Assembly: GCA_031431395.1 (NCBI GenBank)
Contig: JANPDJ010000336.1
Location: 1-11,076, forward strand
DNA length: 11,076 nucleotides
DNA from: VGPE01 sp031431395
GTDB taxonomy: Bacteria > Chloroflexota > Limnocylindria > Limnocylindrales > CSP1-4
Direction: 5' to 3'
Part shown: positions 6,614-11,076 of the stretch, piece by piece
Layout of the letters: every line of letters starts with the position of its first letter
Numbering within the stretch: the first letter of the stretch is position 1
Made by a program: the position numbers and the translations under genes
The notes under the pieces: model-generated
The model's database searches: none
What the model was told of the DNA's origin: nothing
The model's input: only the letters and a program-made list of their open reading frames with translations

Positions 6614-7627
6614 CTATGCGTTGGCCGGCGGCAGCCCGGCGGACGGCTTGGCCGGCAAGCGGCCCAGCCCCAGCCGGCGCCCGACGAACAACACCAGGAA
6701 CACGACCAGGAGCAGGCCCGCCACGATGGGCAGGCCGACCAGGGCAAGCCAGATGGCCGCGACCATGACCCCCTGCGCGATTGTCACGAGCTGCGCGAGC
6801 GCGCGATCGACCTCGGCCGACAGGTCCCAGCCGCTGCTGACGTGCGCGACCGCCACGATCGGCACGGCATAGGTGACTGCCAGCGACCCGAGCGCCGCCT
6901 GGTCACTGAGGTGCGCCTTTTCAGTGGACAGCTGCTCGATCTGGCCCTGGACGTTCGTCAGCTGGTTCTGCACCTCCAGGATGTCGCTGATCTTTGTTGC
7001 CTGGACCATGATTGCCTGCAGGGCCCGCTCGGTCGCCCGGAGGTTGTCGATCCGTGCTCCCAGGTCCAGGACCAGGCCGGTCACTTCCACGGACCTCGTC
7101 TGCTCTCCGACGACATTGGTCGCGAGGCCGTGGAGCGCGTCCAGCGCGTCGTCCCACCGTTCTGCCGGGATGCGATAGGTGACGAGGGCGATCGACTGGT
7201 CATCGGAGTTGCTGCGGTCCGTGTCCGCCACGTAGCCGCCGAGCCCCACGATGCGCGCCCGCGCCTGGAGCAGCGATGCGTCGATGTCCTTCACCTCGAG
7301 CGCGAGACTGCCGGTCCGCACGATCAGCGGCCCGGACCCCATGTCGGCCGCCACCGGGTTGCCGCCCGTCCCGCTGCCGTCAGGCGCCCTCCCGGTGGTT
7401 GTTCCGTCGGGGGCGACACCGCCGTTCACCAGTCCGGCCGTGGTCTCCTTCACGTTCAGCGGTCCCGGGGACCCGGCGGGCGTCAAGCCGTCGGTGCCGG
7501 TGCGACCGCCCGAGGCGCCCGAGCTTGCGCAGGCCACCACGATCAGCGCGGAAATGGCCGCGAGTGCAATGAACCGGATGCGCGGCGATCCGTGGCGCCG
7601 CGTGGATGGACCCGTGAAGCGGAGCAT
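6614..7627 (-). CDS. DUF4349 domain lipoprotein
   Basis: This is a membrane-anchored lipoprotein with a DUF4349 domain, a family of unknown function usually located at the cell surface. Residues 1-33 hold a basic N-terminus followed by the hydrophobic IRFIALAAISALIVVAC, with the predicted lipidated cysteine at C33. Residues 34-97 are a flexible Gly/Thr/Pro-rich linker. DUF4349 spans about 98-318: IVRTGSLALEVKDIDASLLQ, ARIVGLGGYVADT, YRIPAERWDDALDAL, VVGEQTRSVEVTG, then a long helical region IDNLRATERALQAIM...ILEVQNQLTNVQGQIEQLSTEKAHL (193-240) that is probably a coiled-coil hairpin. A single membrane helix lies at about 288-315, followed by the basic stop-transfer GRRLGLGRLP. I chose the ATG at 7627 because GAGGT lies 8 nt upstream and the 60 codons before it are compositionally poor and contain promoter-like sequence. 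An ECF-like promoter precedes it. Confidence 0.9.
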   Translation of the reverse strand: MLRFTGPSTRRHGSPRIRFIALAAISALIVVACASSGASGGRTGTDGLTPAGSPGPLNVKETTAGLVNGGVAPDGTTTGRAPDGSGTGGNPVAADMGSGPLIVRTGSLALEVKDIDASLLQARARIVGLGGYVADTDRSNSDDQSIALVTYRIPAERWDDALDALHGLATNVVGEQTRSVEVTGLVLDLGARIDNLRATERALQAIMVQATKISDILEVQNQLTNVQGQIEQLSTEKAHLSDQAALGSLAVTYAVPIVAVAHVSSGWDLSAEVDRALAQLVTIAQGVMVAAIWLALVGLPIVAGLLLVVFLVLFVGRRLGLGRLPAKPSAGLPPANA

Positions 7628-7635
7628 CGTGCCGG

Positions 7636-7640
7636 ACCTC
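7636..7640 (-). promoter_or_regulatory. Ribosome binding site of the DUF4349 gene
   Basis: GAGGT on the minus strand ends 8 nt before the ATG at 7627. It supports this start over the in-frame ATG farther upstream at 7807. Confidence 0.6.
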
Positions 7641-7687
7641 AGGGCCGCCGAGCATCCCGCGTGGATCGTTCCGCCGGCCGTGGCGCT

Positions 7688-7715
7688 GAGACGGCGCGCG
7701 ACCCGCTCCGGTTCC
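7688..7715 (-). promoter_or_regulatory. ECF-sigma-like promoter of the DUF4349 gene
   Basis: On the minus strand GGAACC (7715-7710) is followed after 16 nt by CGTCTC (7693-7688). GGAAC with CGTC at about 16-17 nt is the classic architecture of promoters read by extracytoplasmic-function sigma factors. The predicted transcript would start near 7681 and leave a leader of about 55 nt containing the ribosome binding site. A surface lipoprotein controlled by an envelope-stress sigma factor would make sense. No sigma gene lies in the window. Confidence 0.5.
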
Positions 7716-7728
7716 CCATTGGGGTACC
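7710..7728. repeat. Inverted repeat overlapping the ECF-like -35 box
   Basis: GGTTCCCC (7710-7717) pairs with GGGGTACC (7721-7728) across an ATT loop, with one T-T mismatch. It covers the proposed -35 element, so a bound protein would be placed to block or assist polymerase. It could also simply be chance overlap in GC-rich DNA. Confidence 0.5.
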
Positions 7729-7765
7729 CACGCGCCGCGGTCCCGCGTCCCCGTCCCATTCGGCC

Positions 7766-7789
7766 GGGTGGTGCATGCACGCACCACCC
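7766..7789. repeat. Perfect 9-bp inverted repeat (candidate operator)
   Basis: GGGTGGTGC (7766-7774) and GCACCACCC (7781-7789) are exact reverse complements separated by ATGCAC. Within it GTGCATGCAC (7771-7780) is itself a perfect palindrome, so two registers of symmetry overlap. There is no T-tract, and it lies between divergent genes, so an operator is more likely than a terminator. The DUF4349 gene and the helix-turn-helix gene are both possible targets. Confidence 0.65.
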
Positions 7790-7881
7790 TCCGGCAGGTG
7801 GTCCCATCCAGGCCCGACCAAAGTACGGCTGGTTTCAGGCGCGGCGCACTCCTACGCTCCGTTCCGCAGCCAGCCGCACTG

Positions 7882-7901
7882 CACCCCTGACCACCGGGGT
7901 G
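7882..7901. repeat. 6-bp inverted repeat upstream of the helix-turn-helix gene
   Basis: CACCCC (7882-7887) and GGGGTG (7896-7901) are exact complements with an 8-nt loop that contains ACCACC. It ends 42 nt before the start at 7944. It may be part of the same set of sites as the larger repeat at 7766-7789. Confidence 0.4.
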
Positions 7902-7943
7902 TCCCAACGGCCTAACCGGTGAACCGAGCGAGGCGACCCCCAG

Positions 7944-8138
7944 ATGGCATCAATGGCAGTCAACGAGATCGGCCCCATGCTCACCGCGACCGAAGTCGCC
8001 TCCATGCTCCATCTGCATGTGAACACGGTGAAGCGCCTGGGTGACCGGGGCGAGTTGCCGTTCTATCGCGTCTGCAAGCGCGGCGACCGCCGGTTCCGCC
8101 TTGAAGACGTCATGGAGTTCCTCGCCCGCAACCGCTAG
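7944..8138 (+). CDS. Excisionase/MerR-like helix-turn-helix protein
   Basis: This 64-residue protein is a single helix-turn-helix domain of the excisionase (HTH_17, winged MerR-like) type and probably binds DNA as a small regulator. LTATEVASML (13-22) is the first helix, HLHVNTVKRLGDRGELP (23-39) contains the turn and recognition helix, YRVCKRGDRRFRLED (41-55) is the wing with the common R-RFR pattern, and VMEFLAR is the closing helix. Domains like this regulate phage excision, but also many chromosomal genes. No integrase, attachment site or phage gene is nearby, so a phage role is unsupported. An in-frame ATG at 7953 is an alternative start. A weak AGG lies 10 nt upstream of 7944. The inverted repeats just upstream make autoregulation or control of the divergent DUF4349 gene plausible, but this is inference. 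Confidence 0.85.
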   Translation: MASMAVNEIGPMLTATEVASMLHLHVNTVKRLGDRGELPFYRVCKRGDRRFRLEDVMEFLARNR

Positions 8139-8144
8139 TTCGCG

Positions 8145-8195
8145 GCCAGATCGGCTCCGCCGCCAGAACGGCTCCTCGGCCAGAACGGCTCCTCG
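8145..8195. repeat. Three 17-bp tandem repeats
   Basis: The unit GCCAGAACGGCTCCTCG occurs exactly twice (8162-8178 and 8179-8195) and once in a diverged form (8145-8161, three differences), followed by a partial GCC. It fills most of the 75-bp gap between the convergent ends of the helix-turn-helix and aminotransferase genes. The 17-bp period is not a multiple of three, so it is not a coding repeat. Confidence 0.85.
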
Positions 8196-8213
8196 GCCGC
8201 TGACCCGCATCCG

Positions 8214-9569
8214 TTACGGACCCGCGCCCTCGGGGTGCGTCGGAACGGCCTGGACGGCGCCCCAGAAGATGGCCAGGGCGCGGTCGATCTCCGCCGGGGT
8301 CACGTCGATGGGGGGCATCCAGCGCACCACCTGGTGCTGGAAGCCGGCACTGAGCAGGATCAGACCGTCGTCGATTGCGCGGGCGATGACCGCCTCGGCC
8401 ATGGCCCCGTCCGGTTCCCGCGTGGTGCGGTCCTTCACGAATTCCACCCCGATCATCAGGCCCGGGCCGCGGACGTCGCCGATGCGTGGCTCCTCGGCCA
8501 TGATGGCCTTGAGGCCGGTCATGAGCTGCGCCCCGGTGGCGGCGGCGTTGGCGACAAGGTTCTGGTCCATGATCGTCTGCAGGACCGCGACGCCTGCGGC
8601 GCAGGAGACCGGGTTGCCCCCGAACGTTGATCCGTGGGCGCCCACGCCCCAGCGCTCCTGGAGCTCGCGCCGTGTGACGATCGCGGACAGCGGCAGGCCG
8701 TTCGCGATGGCCTTCGCGAGGCAGACGACGTCCGGCACGATGCCGGCGTGCTCGAACCCCCACATCCGGCCGGTCCGCGCGAATCCGGTCTGCACCTCGT
8801 CCGCGATGAGCAGGATCCCGTGCTGGTCGCACAGCGCCCGAAGTTCCTGGAGGAAGGCAGCCGGGGCGGGGTAGTAGCCGCCCTCGCCCTGCACCGGTTC
8901 GATGAGCACGCCCGCCACCCTGGACGGCGCGATCTGCTCGGCGAAGATGCGCCGGAGACCCGCCAGCGCGCCGTCAACGGCCGCCTGCTCGTCGCCGCCG
9001 AAGTCCCGGTAGACGTTGGGGTAGGGCGAGATGAAGACGGACGGCAGCAACGGCTCGTAGCCCGTGCGGTAGTTGATGTTGGACGTTGTGACGCTGACCG
9101 ATCCGAACGTGCGCCCGTGAAAGCCGCCAGTGAACGCGATCAGGCCCGGTCGCCCGGTGACGCGCCGCGCCAGCTTCAGCGAGGCCTCGATGGCCTCCGA
9201 GCCGGAGTTCGCGAAGAACACCGTGTCGAGCGGGTCGGGCATGACCGCGGCGATCATCTCCGCGAGGCGGCCCACCGGCTCCAGGTACCCGAGCGCGTTG
9301 CAGATGTGGAGCAGCTTGTCCACCTGCTCGTGGATGGCCTTCGTGACGGCCGGGTGGTGATGGCCCAGGGACGTCGTGGCAATGCCGGAGGCGAAGTCGA
9401 GGTAGTGGCGGCCGGCCGTGTCGATCAGCTCGTGGCCCTCCCCCCGGTCCCAGGAACGGCTGAAGTACCGTCCGAGGATCGGCGACAGGTGCGGCGCCGA
9501 CAGCGCGGCAAAGTCGGGGGCCTGATCGTGTGCGATGGGGCTGGAGACGTGCTCCGGGGCGGTATGCAT
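8214..9569 (-). CDS. Class III PLP aminotransferase (4-aminobutyrate / 5-aminovalerate type)
   Basis: This is a fold-type I, class III pyridoxal-phosphate enzyme that moves the terminal amino group of an omega-amino acid to a 2-oxo acid; GABA or 5-aminovalerate is the likeliest donor, though acetylornithine-like substrates cannot be excluded. Length is 451 aa, typical of GabT. Key parts: DFASGIATTSLGHHHP (58-73), the phosphate-binding NSGSEA (121-126), GGFHGRTFGSVS (148-159), IEPVQGEGGYYP (223-234), LLIADEVQTGFARTGRMW with D257 that contacts the PLP ring nitrogen, and CLAKAIANGLP, where K286 forms the Schiff base. GSTFGGNPVSCAA (313-325) is the phosphate loop of the partner subunit. The ATG at 9569 is favoured by a TATACT box 6 nt upstream and by homology starting soon after. 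It is divergent from an acyl-CoA dehydrogenase, as expected of an amino-acid catabolic locus. Confidence 0.92.
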   Translation of the reverse strand: MHTAPEHVSSPIAHDQAPDFAALSAPHLSPILGRYFSRSWDRGEGHELIDTAGRHYLDFASGIATTSLGHHHPAVTKAIHEQVDKLLHICNALGYLEPVGRLAEMIAAVMPDPLDTVFFANSGSEAIEASLKLARRVTGRPGLIAFTGGFHGRTFGSVSVTTSNINYRTGYEPLLPSVFISPYPNVYRDFGGDEQAAVDGALAGLRRIFAEQIAPSRVAGVLIEPVQGEGGYYPAPAAFLQELRALCDQHGILLIADEVQTGFARTGRMWGFEHAGIVPDVVCLAKAIANGLPLSAIVTRRELQERWGVGAHGSTFGGNPVSCAAGVAVLQTIMDQNLVANAAATGAQLMTGLKAIMAEEPRIGDVRGPGLMIGVEFVKDRTTREPDGAMAEAVIARAIDDGLILLSAGFQHQVVRWMPPIDVTPAEIDRALAIFWGAVQAVPTHPEGAGP

Positions 9570-9575
9570 CGGGCG

Positions 9576-9581
9576 AGTATA
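9576..9581 (-). promoter_or_regulatory. -10 box of the aminotransferase gene (leaderless start)
   Basis: TATACT on the minus strand matches the -10 consensus at five of six positions and ends 6 nt before the ATG at 9569. Transcription would begin at the start codon itself. No Shine-Dalgarno sequence fits in that space, and no good -35 box is seen. This is the clearest leaderless-type start in the window. Confidence 0.6.
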
Positions 9582-9596
9582 GGCATCGGCGCGGCC

Positions 9597-9602
9597 TAGA
9601 AT
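9597..9602 (+). promoter_or_regulatory. Candidate -10 box of the acyl-CoA dehydrogenase gene
   Basis: TAGAAT matches TATAAT at five of six positions and lies 64 nt before the GTG at 9667. It is 15 bp from the opposing TATACT of the aminotransferase gene, so the two promoters would share their upstream DNA. The -35 region is not recognisable. Confidence 0.35.
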
Positions 9603-9666
9603 GCAGGCGGGCTCCGGCGACCGTTCGAGTCGCGTCGCCCTCCACCGCGATCGGAGCGGCCGCCCC

Positions 9667-10869
9667 GTGATCGACTTCGAGCTGAGCGAGGAACAGCGCC
9701 TCGTCCAGCGCACGGCCCGGGATTTCGCCGAGATGGAGATCCTGCCCCACATCCGCGAATGGGACGCGAAGGGCGAGGTGCACCCGGAGGTGTTCCGGAA
9801 GCTGGGGGCCCTTGGGTTCCTGGGTGCGCCCATCCCGGAGGCCTACGGCGGCGCCGGCGCGGATTACATCGCGTTCGCCCTGCTCTGCGAAGAACTGGAG
9901 CGGGCGGACACCGCGTTCCGCGTCGTGCAGAGCGTTCACGTGGGCCTGAATTCCCTCGCCATCCTCCAGTGGGGGACTGAGGAGCAGCGCCAGCGGTGGC
10001 TGGTTCCGCAGGCGCGCGGGGAGAAGCTGGCCACGTTCGCCTTGACCGAGCCCGGCGTGGGCACGGATGCGGCCAATCTCCAGTCCACCGCCCGCCGGGT
10101 GGACGACGGCTACGTCCTGAACGGCCAGAAGATCTGGATCAGCCTCGCGGATATCGCCGATCACTTCCTCGTCTTCGCAACGCTGGACCGATCCAAGGGC
10201 TGGCGCGGCATCACGGCGTTCCTGCTCGAGCGCGGCATGGCCGGGCTGTCCAGCGGCTCGCTCCACGGGAAGCTGGGGATCCGGGCGGGCAACACCGGTC
10301 TCCTCAACTTCGAGAACCTGTTCGTGCCGGAGGAGAATCGCCTTGGGGAGGAAGGCGAGGGCTTCCTGATCGCGATGAGCGCAATCGATCAGGGCCGCTA
10401 CACCGTGGCGGCAGGGGCGGTGGGTCTCGCCCAGGCCTGTCTCGATGCTTCCCTGAGGTACGCGCACGAGCGTCAGACGTTCGGGCAGGAGATCGGCCGG
10501 CACCAGCTGGTCAAGCAGATGATCGCGAAGATGGTGGCCGGCATCGACGCCGGCCGGCTGCTGGTCTGGCGCGCAGGCGCCTTGAAGAATCGCGGACGGC
10601 GCAACACCCGGGAGACGTCGCTCGCGAAGTGGCACGCGACGGAGCATGCGGTCGCCTCCGCGCTGGACGCGATCCAGGTCCACGGCGCGAACGGGTATTC
10701 GGACGAGTTCCCCGTCGAGCGGTACCTGCGGAACTCCAAGGCAGCCGTGATCTACGAGGGCACGAGCCAGCTGCACACGCTGATCCAGGCGGACTACGCC
10801 CTCGGCTACCGCGAGGATCGGCCGCTCCGCTGTGCCCCGTGGCCGGCGCAGGGCTTCGAGCGCTCGTGA
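9667..10869 (+). CDS. Acyl-CoA dehydrogenase (FAD-dependent)
   Basis: This flavoenzyme oxidises the alpha-beta bond of an acyl-CoA and passes electrons to electron-transfer flavoprotein; the chain specificity is open. The N-terminal helical domain (1-115) begins VIDFELSEEQRLVQRTARDFAE. The beta domain has the family signature FALTEPGVGTDA (124-135) and GYVLNGQKIWISLADIADHF (148-167). The C-terminal helical domain has ERQTFGQEIGRHQLVKQMIAKM (268-289), IQVHGANGYS and AAVIYEGTSQLHTLIQ, in which E364 sits where the catalytic base lies in most of the family. RGMAGLSSGSLHGKLGIRAG recalls glutaryl-CoA dehydrogenases, which would suit a 5-aminovalerate pathway with the neighbouring aminotransferase, but this is inference. 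I chose the GTG at 9667 (400 aa); an ATG at 9601 adds 22 atypical residues. A weak GGAG lies 10 nt upstream. Confidence 0.9.
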   Translation: MIDFELSEEQRLVQRTARDFAEMEILPHIREWDAKGEVHPEVFRKLGALGFLGAPIPEAYGGAGADYIAFALLCEELERADTAFRVVQSVHVGLNSLAILQWGTEEQRQRWLVPQARGEKLATFALTEPGVGTDAANLQSTARRVDDGYVLNGQKIWISLADIADHFLVFATLDRSKGWRGITAFLLERGMAGLSSGSLHGKLGIRAGNTGLLNFENLFVPEENRLGEEGEGFLIAMSAIDQGRYTVAAGAVGLAQACLDASLRYAHERQTFGQEIGRHQLVKQMIAKMVAGIDAGRLLVWRAGALKNRGRRNTRETSLAKWHATEHAVASALDAIQVHGANGYSDEFPVERYLRNSKAAVIYEGTSQLHTLIQADYALGYREDRPLRCAPWPAQGFERS

Positions 10870-11076
10870 CCGCAGGTCGAAGCGGCCGCCGCGACAAGCA
10901 GGGTGCGCCGTACGTCAACCGCGAGGCCCGGCGCGCAAGCGGTGTCCGTGGGCCAGTCGCGCCGGCCGGTGGTCCTCGACCGCGGCGGGCACCACGGCCC
11001 CGCGGGCGCTCGTTCCGTGACCGGTTCTTCCCCGCTCCTCCGCCGGCGCGGCCGGGCGCCTGGCCGGCCGGACAAC
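10866..11076 (+). CDS. Possible start of a downstream protein (partial, uncertain)
   Basis: A frame beginning with GTG overlaps the dehydrogenase stop codon (GTGA) and stays open for 70 codons to the window edge. It reads VTAGRSGRRDKQGAPYVNRE and then becomes rich in Arg, Pro and Gly, ending PPPARPGAWPAGQ. The 4-nt overlap is typical of translationally coupled operon genes. Against it, the composition is that of GC-rich non-coding DNA and no domain is recognisable in the visible part; a minus-strand frame is open here too. It could be a disordered N-terminus of a real protein or simply spacer. Confidence 0.3.
   Translation, partial: MTAGRSGRRDKQGAPYVNREARRASGVRGPVAPAGGPRPRRAPRPRGRSFRDRFFPAPPPARPGAWPAGQ

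Larger units (their letters stand above)
7628..7943. other. Divergent regulatory region, 316 bp, with several inverted repeats
   Basis: This gap separates the divergent DUF4349 and helix-turn-helix genes. I find no coding sequence in it. It holds an ECF-like promoter towards the left gene, three inverted repeats (7710-7728, 7766-7789, 7882-7901) and the motif GGTGGT or its complement ACCACC four times (7767-7772, 7783-7788, 7797-7802, 7890-7895). The repeated motif suggests a cluster of protein-binding half-sites. A weak -10-like TACGCT at 7853-7858 could serve the helix-turn-helix gene. Confidence 0.6.

Noticed and set aside
7766..7789. Reading the perfect inverted repeat as an intrinsic terminator
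   Set aside because: No T-tract follows on either strand, and it lies between divergent starts where no transcript is expected to end.
7944..8138. Phage or integrative element implied by the excisionase-like protein
   Set aside because: No integrase, tRNA attachment site, phage structural gene or flanking direct repeat was found in the window.
8145..8195. Reading the tandem repeats as a CRISPR array
   Set aside because: The copies abut without spacers, the unit is only 17 bp, and no cas genes are near.
8974..10776. A 600-codon open frame on the minus strand
   Set aside because: It lies antisense to the acyl-CoA dehydrogenase and out of frame with the aminotransferase; both real genes explain the open frame through codon bias.

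Overview
This is a GC-rich, gene-dense stretch of bacterial chromosome with no RNA genes, CRISPR arrays or insertion sequences that I can see. Gene content (tetrameric sarcosine oxidase, an LLM-class flavin/F420-type oxidoreductase, DUF4349 and kelch lipoproteins with Thr/Ala/Pro- or Gly-rich linkers) and several apparently leaderless start sites fit a free-living high-GC lineage such as Chloroflexota (Limnocylindria-like) or Actinomycetota. That placement is an inference from style, not from a marker gene.

Layout. 1-1501 (minus): soxB followed by soxD, which runs off the left edge; these are two subunits of heterotetrameric sarcosine oxidase, and soxA/soxG probably lie just outside. 1624-2847 (plus): a secreted kelch-propeller lipoprotein. 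2885-3703 (minus): L-aspartate dehydrogenase. 3818-4978 (plus): a CPA2-type cation/proton antiporter without a regulatory RCK domain. 4979-5275: a gap of about 300 bp with a possible promoter. 5276-5605 (plus): a small basic protein of unknown function. 5677-6606 (plus): an LLM-class oxidoreductase. 6614-7627 (minus): a DUF4349 lipoprotein. 7628-7943: a 316-bp divergent regulatory region containing an ECF-sigma-like promoter for the DUF4349 gene and three inverted repeats. 7944-8138 (plus): a 64-residue excisionase/MerR-like helix-turn-helix protein. 8145-8195: three 17-bp tandem repeats. 8214-9569 (minus): a class III PLP aminotransferase, divergent from 9667-10869 (plus), an acyl-CoA dehydrogenase. 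10866-11076: an open frame overlapping that stop codon, possibly the start of another gene.

How the genes may work together. The metabolic theme is breakdown of amines and amino acids: sarcosine to glycine with one-carbon transfer to folate, a GABA/5-aminovalerate-type transamination, an acyl-CoA oxidation step, and aspartate oxidation to iminoaspartate. Genes alternate strand almost one by one, so most are single transcription units rather than one operon. The main regulatory observations are a -10 hexamer placed 6-7 nt before the start codon in up to four genes (leaderless mRNA), and the structured region between the DUF4349 gene and the small helix-turn-helix gene. I found no convincing new defence or mobile system; the 7.6-8.2 kb region is the most worthwhile to examine.
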